Source: Mitosporidium daphniae (Eukaryota > Microsporidia). From it: a stretch of DNA of 64,000 nt. The notes under the pieces were generated by a model. It did no database searches and had not been told where the DNA came from. It saw only the letters and a program-made list of their open reading frames with translations. Location: contig NW_013546400.1 of the NCBI RefSeq assembly GCF_000760515.2, positions 1 to 64,000 of the forward strand, in the 5' to 3' direction. A program made the position numbers and the translations under genes. Of this stretch, positions 20,570 to 30,952 are shown piece after piece. Within the stretch, counting starts at the first letter, position 1. Each line of letters opens with the position of its first letter.

Positions 20570-22277
20570 CTAAAGCTGATCATCATGGGATGTGTACATC
20601 TTAATGCAGTCTAAAATGCCCTCTGCAATAATTAAAACGTCCTCGATAAATATATCTCGCAGCTCCAAAGCGGTAAGGGGCGTAGAGGTCGGTGGGAGCC
20701 TTTCCGATCGAACATCGTAGATGCCCTTCAAATATAAAGTGATCGTGTCGTCCAATAAGATCTACACGTAAAGTTTCGGGCTTTCCCACCTTTGACAGCC
20801 TCATATAGAAATTTAGCGTCAATGTTTGCAGATTGCACCATGAATGCTTTCTATATAGCCTCGAAATAAAGCCATAAATGAAGCTTCTCGAATCCGAATC
20901 AAAGATTCCTTCGCCGAAAATACCGAGCAACACGCACTTTATGGCTTTGATTGCTGTCCTAACTAGTGGAGACACTTTTAACACAACGGGAAAACTAAGT
21001 AGTTTAAAGAAGCATGCATACCTTTTTATGGAGTATGATCCCGAAAGAGAGGGCACCAATGCAAGCAACTCCCTCCACGCCACATCAGATGAAATGCTCA
21101 AACAAACATTGCCGTCAGCAAGCAAATCTTTCACACTCTACGTCGGTTACAACACAAATCAACACATTCTTGATTAAAGCGGCAGAAAACTCGGCAGACA
21201 ATCCGGACCGAATTAATCGCAACATCATAGATTCCAAGGACCGGGTGAACAAAAAAGTTTCAACGCCTTTGGTCTAATGAATATGCAAACCAAAGCCTAG
21301 ATACCTGTAAAAACGAAGGCAAAGCAGAAAGTTCTCGAACTAGTGTACAAACATTCACACCCTTTGCAAGCTCAAAAGTGATTTTGGATAATTTTTCGTC
21401 CACCAAAAAGGCTGAATATTCCCACAAAGATTGGATCTACACGTGTTTCAATATGAGCTATTTCCATACATGGTCAATGGAATACCCTTTGATCGAATGT
21501 AGCAGTGTAAATTCAAGGTAAAACAAAAACAGCAAGCGATCAAGCGTGGAATCGATGTCGTGGATAGAAAAATGTCGCAAATAGTCGTCCAACAAAAGCT
21601 ACCGTAAACCTGCAAATTCTGGCTTACTTTTTTTTCAAGCAGAAACGAAGTGGGGATTGTATCTGAAATTTCGGAAATGTTTTTCAAGATCCCCGTGTCG
21701 GCATTGGTGAAGCCGAACAAACCCTGGTGATCTTGTTGAACGTGTGTGGCCTTTTTGCAAAAAGAGGCAACTTCGGAGATCAAACGGCTATCTTTCTGCA
21801 ATCTATCCTCAGTAGAAAAAAGTACTTTTCAATCCATTCCAGCAACCCGATTGCAACCGCCTTCTGCATCGAGGCTGTGTATCTATGAAGCGCCTCATCT
21901 ACAAATTAGCAGGCTCTTACTTATTATAAAAAGCGCATTGACGTTTTCCCCGTTATATTTATACAGTGCAGTGGAAATCTATCACGCAGTAAGGTAAGAT
22001 AATTTGGATCTGCTACCTGTTTCAAAGAAAAAATGTCCTCTTTTCTGCTATGTCATAAAAGGAAAGGCTCTTACGATGATAAAAAGCCGTACACATCGAC
22101 CGCCAAAATGTCGAGCAGTCGATTGAGTTCGTATGCAAATTCGACGCATTCATCTGTGTTTTGTTGGTGCAAGGAAGTCAAACTCATAACAAAAATGTAA
22201 TCAATTTTTTTATTATGCTGATGACTAAAATTGGGCTTTGCGCTGAAAGCGCGCCCATCATCTGATATCGTGTACAT
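20570..22277 (-). CDS. unidentified all-helical protein, 11 exons
   Basis: I do not recognise the family. Eleven exons: 22075..22277, 22017..22047, 21921..21978, 21826..21898, 21628..21802, 21470..21598, 21305..21436, 21166..21273, 21022..21137, 20790..20994, 20570..20761. They join with introns of 27, 38, 22, 23, 29, 33, 31, 28, 27 and 28 nt, all GT-AG, to give 473 residues without a stop. The product is Leu/Ser-rich, probably alpha-helical throughout (for example LLLDDYLRHFSIHDIDSTL), with no signal peptide or membrane helix. The size and helical character would suit a tethering-complex or HEAT-like subunit, but that is a guess. The start may instead be the internal Met at 22186. Clean frame restoration at ten junctions is the evidence that it is a gene. 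Confidence 0.6.
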
Positions 22278-22347
22278 GTGTTACTAGCACACGCCAGCCA
22301 TCGATTTGGCCAATTTAAAGGTGTAAATTTTAATTGGTGCCTCCCAC

Positions 22348-23226
22348 ATGCTTGTGGAATGCTTCAAATATGACGCAAACAACAACTTGATAGCTCTTTG
22401 TTCCGGAAGTTTACATTCTTCCGAAACATCCCTGATCCTGGTGGGGGGGATGTATGATGGCCCTTTTTCTTTAGGTTACTCTGAAGCGTTACATTTTGCC
22501 GCTCAGGAAATGGGATCGACGTGCCTCATCCAGCCCATCCTTAGAAGTTCATATCGTCAATTTGGAATTTCAACATTGGACTCTGATGCTGAAGATCTTT
22601 ATCAGCTTGTTTCCAAGCTAAGTTCCAAAAGGGTTATACTGATTGGTCATTCGTCTGGATGCAATGGGATTCTTCATTTCGTCCACCGATTTTTACCGAC
22701 GCTTTGCTCTGAAGAGGCCGACATGATAAGAGGTAAAATTTGTGGAATCGTTCTGCAGGGTGCTGTTTCCGATCGGCAATACATTGTTTCTGTACTTGGA
22801 GAGACAAAAGCAACTCAATTTCTGGAAACATCAAAAGCGCTGATATCCTCTGGACAGGCACACTCGATCATGCCTGCGGAGGCTGTCCCGATGGAGCCTA
22901 TTGTTCCAATCACAGCCAAAAGATTCTATTCTCTTCTCCAAGGCGATGATGAGATGTTTTCGACCGACAAAAACGAGTCCATTATGTTTTCTGTATCCGA
23001 AACGCTTCCAATTTTAGTATTTATATCGGACAAGGATGAATATGTTCCGCACAACCAGGTCAATCAATCATCGGTCGTTTCCTTTTTTTCGAAAATCCTC
23101 CCTCATCATGCAAGCAATAAGATTGTGGTTTTAAGAAACGCCAACCACGGTCTCTCCACGCTCACAAAGGAGCAGGTGGTCGAGCACTTTATCAATCCCA
23201 TTGTTCAATGGATTGGCACTTTATAA
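22348..23226 (+). CDS. DUF1749 alpha/beta hydrolase
   Basis: Alpha/beta-hydrolase of 292 residues, in the fungal/plant DUF1749 family that includes the fusarinine C esterase SidJ. The oxyanion-side motif GGMYDGP is followed by the nucleophile elbow GHSSG (Ser), a later Asp in SDKDEYVP and the His in NANHGLS, so the triad looks complete. No signal peptide, so cytosolic. Substrate is not readable; siderophore ester hydrolysis is only one known activity in the family. Single exon. It shares a 70-bp divergent promoter with the unidentified 11-exon gene and converges on INTS3 with 21 bp between stops. Confidence 0.8.
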   Translation: MLVECFKYDANNNLIALCSGSLHSSETSLILVGGMYDGPFSLGYSEALHFAAQEMGSTCLIQPILRSSYRQFGISTLDSDAEDLYQLVSKLSSKRVILIGHSSGCNGILHFVHRFLPTLCSEEADMIRGKICGIVLQGAVSDRQYIVSVLGETKATQFLETSKALISSGQAHSIMPAEAVPMEPIVPITAKRFYSLLQGDDEMFSTDKNESIMFSVSETLPILVFISDKDEYVPHNQVNQSSVVSFFSKILPHHASNKIVVLRNANHGLSTLTKEQVVEHFINPIVQWIGTL

Positions 23227-23247
23227 ACCGGATCCCAATAAATGTGG

Positions 23248-26200
23248 TTATTGTTCTGCAGCAGTGAAGGGCATAATTGCTTCAATTAACGACGCAATGT
23301 ATAAGGACTTGTCGCCATCAATAAAAGGGGTTGAAAATAAAATGTCTGCGCGCTGTTCGCCTTTACACAAATCTATTATCAAAAAAAGGATTCCATCCAT
23401 GAATTCAGATGTGTCTTTGCAAATTTCTTTCGATTGCTGAAGAAGCTTGTGACAGATCGTGAGAATTCTGTACGAATGCTTACTTCCCAGCTTAAAGCAA
23501 GCGGAAAGCAGCAGCTTCCAAAAGAAGATTTGCTCGTATGATTCCCAGCGCGAAAAGGAGGACTCTACAACGAAAATGATAACACATAAACCGGTACCAA
23601 TGATGGCGTTTAAAATCTCATTTGGCGGCAAAAAAATCTCTGCAAGCGGCAGCGACTTGATTATCCCCATCCGTATACGGATACAGTCAGAAGAGTCCAT
23701 ATCTTGAACGATCATGTGGATAAAATCTTCATACTCACTGACAGTAACACTGTTAATCGAATACAATAGCAGCCCAGAAGCCTTAACTAGACAGCAGTAG
23801 AAAAGGGAGAGGTTTTCTATGTAAATGTTCTAAAACTAAAACCACCCACTTGGATACCTTTAAAGCCTGCACAAAAAGAAATGGAAAGTCTTCTGACCAC
23901 TTTTTCAGCATCTCCTCAAATACACCGCCTTTACAATCCTCCAACGACGACCACCAGCAAATAAAATGAGAATAAAGTCTGGATGAATTTTGGATTGCAT
24001 CGGATAAAATACATTCCGCCCCATTTTGATAAACAAAATATTTTTCCTCCGAAAAGGTGCTTTCAAAAGGGAAAGGAAAAATACGATCCAGCTGTGCAAT
24101 TTCGCCTTCCTTAAAGGAAGCCCCTACTACTTTGCTTTCTAAATGCTCATGGGACTTGGAAGAATTATAAACCAACCCAGGTTCATCCTCATCAGGTAAT
24201 CTCAATATAAGCAGCTCATTATCTTCTTCTGGACTGGATGCTTCCTTGTCTATTTGTGGGAACGTCACGTTCACATTTTCATCGTGCTTCTCAGGGGTTT
24301 CTGGCGAATTTAAAATTGAAATTGCCTCTTCAGGCGCTTCAAACGTCGAAACATTTAACGATATCGGAGTTTCCTGATTTCGGATCGGATCTTCATCCTC
24401 GCCATCGGAAAAACAAGGCGAAATGCTAGAGGCTGGCTTGAGAAGTGATAGCAACATGGACTTCATGTCTTTGCTCCATGAATCCTTCGCTGGGCCGCCA
24501 AATATGCTTTCCAGCGTGCTAAAAAGTTATGGACACCAAAAAAGCTACCAGATAACGCCTTTGGAAATTAGTTGCGAAAGAGAAACCGAAATTGAATTGG
24601 AAATGCTGGATGAAAATAGACTTCCAAAAACGCCGTTGGCATTAAATAAAAACTCAATCAAAGATGAGGTGATTGCGGGATATTTTACAACCGAATGTGT
24701 CAACAGCAAGATTCCAGGCTCTAACATAAAAACAACCAAATACCGATATTCATGATGCTCTCCCCCTCCGGATAGAAAAAGAGCCAATCGTAGAATATTG
24801 CCAATTTGGCCATCTTAATTGAGAAGGGTGACTAAATTTATAAGAAACTCAATCTCCTGCCTTTGCTAGTCTCAATAGCCATCCTAAAATCATCCATCGT
24901 GGGATAATATCAGAAGCTAGAACCGAATTTGAAGGGTGGATTACACAGCAAATGAATCGAATCAGGTCCGGAATAAGAATTTCTTTGATGGCTGAGCGAG
25001 ATTCGTTGGTAAGATGCCATTCAGTGTACCATGTCTGATAGGTTCTTTGGGAGCCTATCTTAACATTTTCCAGCATAAAGACAATATTGGACTCCATCTC
25101 TGGAGAAAGTCGCATTGCCAGTAGCCTTTTTGATGGCGGCTTCAACCCGAAAGAATCGGGGCCATGGTTCTGCTTGATTATCGCCTGAAGATCATTCCAA
25201 AAGGGCGAAATCGCTGGATACGAAGAAATGCCCTCAAATGTGCGGATGAAATCGCGGCCAAGATCCTGAAATATTGCAGCCATGTGGCTTTCAAGTAAAT
25301 GGCAAGTCAAGTTGATCGCCTGAGCTTGCACATAGCTGATCCCATCAAAAGCAAGGATAAGTCTGGAGACTATATAATAGACCGAAGATGCCACTGGATC
25401 AAGGGCTTTTTTATGGTGGAGCGATACGGAGAGAAGGTTTCCTACCAAATTGAAGTGCTGGTCTGCTGCCTTGGCACAATCCCACACCCCGATGTTTCTA
25501 AATAAATTCACTATAATTCCTTCCATAGAACTGGCTCCATGGTCGAGTAAAGCGCCCACCAGCCAAATCACCTGAAATGAATGCAAAAAAGTACCTTTGC
25601 TTGGATTTGTGGCAATAACTTGGCGAACCTAACATGAGATAAGACCTTTAAAAGGCCACTCACGAGCGAGAACCCATCCCTAACACTTGCGCATAGGGAG
25701 GAAAAATTCTACATTCAAAAAATATTGGCGTTTACAATCAAAGATTCGGAATCGTTTGGTGCAATCAACACTCCATACAGAAGGGCGGCTTGAAATTGCG
25801 AATGTCGCTCAGTGGAAAAAGAGCACTAATGTTGCAATGAGAAAAGATATCCACGAACCTGCTCAATTACAAATTGTTGCAAAACATGTTGGCCCTGCTG
25901 CAAAAGCGGGATGAGTTTGGAAAAAAATATCTTATTGGCTTCCACCTCAAATTCGTCTGACTCATCCAGCGGCGAATATCCATCAACATACAACAGCGAG
26001 ATAAATCCAGCATTTTTAACAGGCGCCACAACCTGTGGTACCGGTGGCTCTGGATACATTTCCGGCTTAATAATATCCGGCTGCAACATATTACTGTGAA
26101 TAAAATTAAAGTTTTCTGTTGGTGGGATATAATTAACTCCGGGAAACGATGTTGCAGCCGGAACAGGGAGGAACATTGGAGGCGAAAGTGGGTGTGCAAT

Positions 26201-26353
26201 TGGACTATGGTACGCATCGGCAACCTGCATTGCATATGGGTATGGCATTGTTGGAACATGCTGTGCAAGATAATGCGCATGTGAATGCTTCTGTCGATGG
26301 CGGTGATGATCGTCATTGTCGTTATTATTTTCGCTACCAGGTCGCTTTGGCAT
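23248..26353 (-). CDS. INTS3: Integrator complex subunit 3 / SOSS-A homologue
   Basis: Homologue of INTS3, a subunit of the Integrator RNA 3'-end-processing complex and of the SOSS single-strand-DNA complex. Eight exons: 25859..26353, 25736..25825, 25595..25708, 24861..25571, 24744..24831, 24549..24720, 23858..24518, 23248..23829. Introns are 33, 27, 23, 29 (GC-AG), 23, 30 and 28 nt. The product is 970 residues; human INTS3 is about 1040. Diagnostic stretches: VIWLVGALLDHG, DLIRFICCVIHPSN, LASDIIPRWMILGWLL, LAIFYDWLFF and EPGILLLTHSVVKYPAI. Splicing exon 6 to 7 recreates the ISKGV-xx-LESIFG segment. The N-terminal 110 residues are His/Pro/Asn-rich and lineage-specific. A Glu/Asp-rich linker follows the conserved core. 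Confidence 0.88.
24832..24860 (-). other. 29-nt GC-AG intron in INTS3
   Basis: No GT donor can bridge the in-frame TGA here. A GC donor (AAG|GCAGGAG) with acceptor ATTTAG removes the stop and gives exactly the spacing between GWLL and KLA(I/L)FYDWLFF that I recall for human INTS3. Confidence 0.6.
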
Positions 26354-26513
26354 GGCAAAAAAAATGCAAACTTGAGGAACTTTACCATGTGCTAGGGTTG
26401 CTGCTTTAGGGTTGATGTGGTTTTGTCTGAACCCTTCAATAGTAAAACCTAACACAATTCAGGTCCGATTGCATACTGGGTCCCACCCGGCACACCCACA
26501 CCTGGCGTCAAAT

Positions 26514-27408
26514 ATGCAATTGATAACAGCAGTAACCTACATTTGCACATTTGAGTATAACATTTAAGAAGTACAGCTAAATTTTATTAAAATTCTGCAC
26601 ACAGGTGTCATGAATCCCAAAAAGTTCGCCATAAAGATGCTCTCTTTAGGAAGCTTGCATCAATTCTCTCTACGCATGGAAATTGCTTCAATGGCTGGCA
26701 AATCGCCTGGGAATTATCTGCTACGCCTTGGAATCTTTTCGGTCCAGCTCCCCCGCTAACGGCCTTTTTAAGCTCCGGAGTGAAGACATCTCTTAGAATC
26801 CCCTCTTTTGCCGGGGAATTCAAGGTGTGATGTTTGCAATTAATCGGCATTCTTGGTTTTAGTTCCCGGTTGCGGTAGTGGCCATGATGTTGCCCTGTTT
26901 TCTGGAATGGGATGGCGTTCCTATGGCCTTGACATTAGTCCATCTGCAATTAACCATGCTTGGGAATTGGTATTTTTTGCCTGCTTTCCTAGCATTCTCA
27001 TGTGGGTCCATTAATTTCCTTTGAAGTTGGAGATTTTTTTCGGCACCAGAATGAATATGACCTAATATTTGATTATACGTAGCTCTTCCGTTGCAATCAT
27101 TTTAGTTTCCTCTGTGCTTTGGATCCACAGCAGCGAAATTTATGGGCAGACAAGATGCTATCCTTGCTTCTTGCAAAAAAAGGCCAGCTTCTGACTTTAA
27201 TGTTCCCTCTTTATGATGCCCCATCAGAAGAGAAGGAAGGACCTCCATTTCCATTGACTGAAGCCATGTAGCGGTTGCTGAAACTAATTCTTACAGCTAT
27301 ATGGACCTTCTTGCAGTGCGCGGATTTCAGGTTGTATATCAAGAGAATGATGTACCCAGCGCTAATGGGCGACAAGGCCTTGAGAAGCTTGCTCTTTGGT
27401 CCCTTTAG
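26514..27408 (+). CDS. TPMT/HOL-family S-adenosylmethionine methyltransferase
   Basis: Thiopurine/thiol methyltransferase family; plant HOL members methylate halide or thiol ions. Exons: 26514..26554 (tentative), 26605..26779, 26797..26824, 26863..26969, 26993..27078, 27106..27267, 27297..27408. Spliced motifs in family order: WQIAWELSATPWNLFGP, VPGCGSGHDVALF (SAM loop), GLDISPSAI, YDLIFDYTFLCALDPQQR, GQLLTLMFPL, GPPFPLTEA and the C-terminal RQGLEKLALWSL. The junction before VPGCG works only if a 17-nt intron (26780..26796) and a 38-nt intron (26825..26862) are both removed. A single-base indel is the alternative. Other introns are 23, 27 and 29 nt. The first exon and its 50-nt intron are weak. 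Confidence 0.75.
26780..26796 (+). other. candidate 17-nt intron
   Basis: GTGAAGACATCTCTTAG. Its removal, with the next intron, joins the frame of PPLTAFLSSG to VPGCGSGHD with the family's normal spacing. Confidence 0.4.
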
Positions 27409-28091
27409 AATATGCAACCTTCGCTCTGAACCGGAACATATTGATGAGTAAAAAATTGAAGACATAAGTAATCAGAAATCAATTTACGCGCAGTACTGTC
27501 GATTTACAAATATTCCGCGATGTAACTTGACTTTTAGTCGTTGCATCGCTTGTTAATATTCGAAGACCCAATCCGTCCTCTTTTTCAATGATGCATTTTG
27601 TCTGCTTCGAAAGTTAGAATTTTGTGCTTTGACCATGCCTCTGATATCCAGCCGCATGTGCTGTATATTTTCTGAAGAGAAATCGAAATGGTCAAATGTA
27701 TCAACCTTTTCAATGAATTTATTGCAGGCAGTTTTGGTTTTTGCTGCACAGCAATATATTACATGCTGGCGTGAAAATGTCCTTTTTTCCTTGCATCAGC
27801 CCTCTTTTGGGAGTGATGAGAAAAGGAACCTTTCATATTGTGGATCTATCAACTAATTGGCACGCACAATAATATGGCTGGATATGCACTCAAAATAAAG
27901 AAACAAGCCCCGGTACGGGACTCTTCTCGCCAATCGGGAAATGACCGTAACTTTCGTATCAAGCAGCCCCGATAGTCTATTGTTCCCTTTTTAGAGTTGA
28001 AAACAAGCTCACCAGTCTATTTTGATGTATTGAAATTAATTCTGTGAAACTCTCCTAAATAGTCGCCTGCAAGCACTCAGTTGCATCTTTG
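27409..28091. other. intergenic region
   Basis: Between the convergent methyltransferase and SHE9 genes. A 75-codon frame at 27629-27856 has no family features and is not called. Confidence 0.4.
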
Positions 28092-29120
28092 CTATCCAAT
28101 AATACCAATTCTGGACGCGAGAAACACGAGGGCGGATCCTGCCATAAAAAGAAGGGCCCGCTTTGGGTACTCGTTAATTGCAAACGGCTGAGGCTCCACC
28201 ATAGGAGCCCTGACTTCCGCGACGGTGGGTTGAAACTCTCTCAATGATCGAGATCCTGCTGCTTCTGCAAGGATCCCATCAAGCCTGTCCAACTTTTCCA
28301 TCACCGCAACAGCAAAAGCTTCCTGCTGGCTTTCTAAAACACTAGGAACAACATGGCGAGAGTCCTCTTTGATTGAGCGAATGAGGGCAGCACGCCGCTT
28401 TGGTTCCAATATCATCTGCATGTAAAGGAAAATGACAATATTTAGTGCCATCAATGAAAAGGTGCCTGCAGTTGAAAGCGCACGGATCTTATCAGACCAC
28501 GTCTGCTCACCTTGGTAACGCTCCTTCATTGCCTGTACCAGAAGCGCATGCGTTGCATCGACTGTGCGAGAAGCACACTCAGCGGCCAATTTTGCATCCT
28601 TTTCAAAGGAATCTGCTCGGATTTCGTCCTTGTAAAGTGACGTAAATATGGAAATCTCCGTTTCTGACCACGTTGCCTTCCTAGCTAATAGTGACTGAAG
28701 CTCGCGTTGCAGCATGGCGCGAGAGTCGACGGCAGTTTGATAGCGTCGCTGTGCTTCCTTGAATGCATCATTAGAGATGTCATATGCTTTTGAGGCTTCA
28801 TCAACTGCTATCTTTAGTTGCAGAATGGAATCGTATCCTGTTTTCTTATCAATAAACTGCCTAAAGTTGGTTTCATTAATGAAGCTTTGTCGCAGCCGGG
28901 TGATAGATTCTGGGATTTCTATTGAACGGATCGCAGAAAGCGAATGCTGTGCTGTTAACAAAAACGGAGTAAAAATTGCAAACAGAGGGCCGGACGTCGA
29001 ACGAAAAGACCCAAAATTTGAAGCAATCAATTCAAGATTTTGGGGGTTCCTTACGGCAGTGGCTATGCGTGCTGCTGGGGCAAGCAAATGCCGCCGCATC
29101 AACGCAAGGAGTTGTTCCAT
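28092..29120 (-). CDS. SHE9: mitochondrial inner-membrane protein She9/Mdm33
   Basis: She9/Mdm33 is a fungal inner-membrane coiled-coil protein linked to mitochondrial fission and membrane shape. The 342 residues start with an Arg-rich, acid-poor presequence (MEQLLALMRRHLLAPAARI). A long coiled coil follows with the family block RYQTAVDSRAMLQRELQSLL, RKATWSETEI and FTSLYKDE. Then comes EQTWSDKIRALSTAGTFSLM leading into a membrane helix and LEPKRRAALIRS. A second membrane helix lies at the C-terminus. Single exon. Its presence argues for mitochondria with a developed inner membrane. Confidence 0.88.
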   Translation of the reverse strand: MEQLLALMRRHLLAPAARIATAVRNPQNLELIASNFGSFRSTSGPLFAIFTPFLLTAQHSLSAIRSIEIPESITRLRQSFINETNFRQFIDKKTGYDSILQLKIAVDEASKAYDISNDAFKEAQRRYQTAVDSRAMLQRELQSLLARKATWSETEISIFTSLYKDEIRADSFEKDAKLAAECASRTVDATHALLVQAMKERYQGEQTWSDKIRALSTAGTFSLMALNIVIFLYMQMILEPKRRAALIRSIKEDSRHVVPSVLESQQEAFAVAVMEKLDRLDGILAEAAGSRSLREFQPTVAEVRAPMVEPQPFAINEYPKRALLFMAGSALVFLASRIGIIG

Positions 29121-29383
29121 GCCTGCCGTATAGAAGCTGCTGCAAATATTTAAATTTTTCGCTTCCGACTAATCAAGTTTTTAGTTCTAAATTTGGTCCT
29201 AAATTCCAAACTAACTGCCGCAACGTATCAACATGATGCGTGCGCAACATAAAGAATTTTTGACTCTCTTGAGAAGATTCAAAAGAATATGCGCAGTTAG
29301 TTTGAAGCAATGATTGCCATTGTGTGTGTGTACTCTGTTAGAGGGACATTTTTTGTAGTTTATAAAATCGAGAATTTATTGCA

Positions 29384-30152
29384 ATGAAATTCCCGACCCC
29401 TCGCGTGCTGCCGAACCTTGTAGAAAACTATGGCGTATACGAGCCTTCAGGTCCGTTCTAGCCACCAAAATTTCATAGAAGATTCATATTTACTTCTTGA
29501 CGCCATAGAGGCGCTGTACTCGACACCGACATCTCATATCCCCGTACTTGCCTTGGAAATTGGAACCGGAAGCGGGATCATCTCTGCATTTGTTAAAGGG
29601 ATCCTCAAAGGAAACAGTAAATGTTGCACTTTAATGGGTAGCTTTTGTTCTGGGGATCGATATCCATTTAAAGGCAATCGAGGCTTCGCATCATTGTGCG
29701 CTTTTGAATCGCTGCCAGATTAATTTGGTCAATGCCGATGCGCTTACATGTGGTTTTCGGCAAGCTTCGCTCTTTGATTTGATTGTTTGCAATCCGCCAT
29801 ATGTCCCCACTACGGAGGAGGAGCTTTTAGATGCCGTTGGATTGGAGAAATCGTGGGCAGGCGGCCCCACATCTGGCACCAACTCGATGATTTCATATTT
29901 GCTGTCGCAAGGTGTTCTTGAGGTACTTCCGCATTTAATCGGTAGTCGATGCTCTCACCGATCGGCGGAACTTTTCTGCTTTTGGTGGAATCTGCCAATC
30001 GACCTATGGATCTAATTGCTCGGTTTTTGAATTGCCATTCTCCAGAGCATTGGTGTATTGATGTACATTTTCGTGCTTATTTGTAGACTCTTCTTCGGCG
30101 AAAGGCCGGAATCGAAGAACTTTTTGTGCTCCGCTTTATAAGGCGATCTTAA
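29384..30152 (+). CDS. MTQ2: eRF1 glutamine methyltransferase Mtq2/HemK2
   Basis: Class I SAM methyltransferase that, with Trm112, methylates the Gln of the GGQ motif in eRF1. Five exons: 29384..29450, 29479..29616, 29642..29922, 29946..30062, 30087..30152; introns 28, 25, 23 and 24 nt; 222 residues. Splicing makes YEPSEDSYLLLDAI, then LEIGTGSG (SAM loop), the catalytic NPPYVPT and WAGGPTSG. The end, LLRRKAGIEELFVLRF, appears only when the 24-nt intron carrying an in-frame TAG is removed. Motif content and length are typical of the family. Confidence 0.95.
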
Positions 30153-30221
30153 CCTCCGCCTGACGACGTATCCAATAACACCCAATGGTCTGCATCTGAT
30201 CGCTGTGTTTGCTGCTCCGAT

Positions 30222-30909
30222 TTATTCTAAATAAACCTGTTTCGTTTTGAACAGATGCTGTTGGACGAATCGTCCCAAATGGAACATATGGACGCGCCGG
30301 TGATTTCCAAAAATGCCACCGAGTTTCTCATCGGCGAGGATGTATCTCCGATCGCGAGGATCCTGAAGGTCCGCCTCCTTAATATGCACCCATATTAGTT
30401 TGATGGCCTCCGCAGAGGTGACCTCTGTCCGTCCGCCGAGGCAGATGCTAAGCTTGGGTGAGGCGTGTAAGACCGGAAAATTTGACACGCCTGTACGTTT
30501 CTTTTTGATTGGCGCAGCCTTCTTTTTAGATGTGATGCTGCCATGTATGCCTGTACTCCGCTTTGGTCGTTTCGTTGCCATACGTTCTTCACGGGCCAGT
30601 TGCAATGCTAGCTGGTGATCGCTCTGTTCTTGCAGGATTTCAAGCGATTCGGAATTGACATCCATTCTCTTGCGCAATTCAGATCTGATCTCCTCAATGA
30701 TAAGCATCCGCATCTGTGGCGAGATAAGCTCTGGGCGCCCAGGAAACTCCTTTTCGAGCGAAATACGGGTCTCCTTCAGCGTGGTTGTCTGTGGATCGCT
30801 ATGCATTACCAGCTCTAAAGTGAAATGGAGACTTACCTGCAATTTTCTGTTTGATCTCCACTGGCAACCCCGTTGTCTGTGCATCTGAACCCAACGGGGG
30901 GCACTTCAT
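30222..30909 (-). CDS. SWIB/MDM2-domain chromatin protein with DEK-C N-terminus
   Basis: Two exons (30837..30909, 30222..30814) with a 22-nt GTAAGT...TTTAG intron; 221 residues. The N-terminal region resembles the DEK C-terminal fold (LPVEIKQKIAELVMHSDP, then SLEKEFPG). A basic linker follows, then a complete SWIB domain: LSICLGGRTEVTSAEAIKLI, HIKEADLQDPRDRRYI, ADEKLGGIFG and VHMFHLGRFVQQHL. The architecture matches yeast Uaf30/Tri1-type proteins, which act in Pol I upstream activation or chromatin. It shares a 43-bp divergent promoter with HBS1. Confidence 0.85.
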
Positions 30910-30952
30910 CAAATTAAATTCAAGGCCAATTTCAACTTTATGTATTAGGACG
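30910..30952. promoter_or_regulatory. bidirectional promoter SWIB/HBS1
   Basis: Only 43 bp separate the two start codons. It contains AAATTAAATTC and CAATTTC elements, so each direction has an AAATTT-like box. Confidence 0.5.

Noticed and set aside
21600-21627. 18-nt intron in the 11-exon gene
   Set aside because: The same donor with an acceptor 11 bases later (29 nt) gives a coherent LLLDDYLRHF continuation; the 18-nt version leads to a poor frame.
23782-23857. 76-nt intron near the INTS3 3' end
   Set aside because: A 28-nt intron (23830-23857) with the same donor leaves an open frame and fits the size class better.
24814-24860. 47-nt or 51-nt GC-AG introns in INTS3
   Set aside because: They restore frame, but the 29-nt choice keeps the exact residue spacing expected between GWLL and the FYDWLFF block.
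26608-26850. 80-codon minus-strand frame
   Set aside because: Antisense to the methyltransferase exons, whose spliced motifs are clear.
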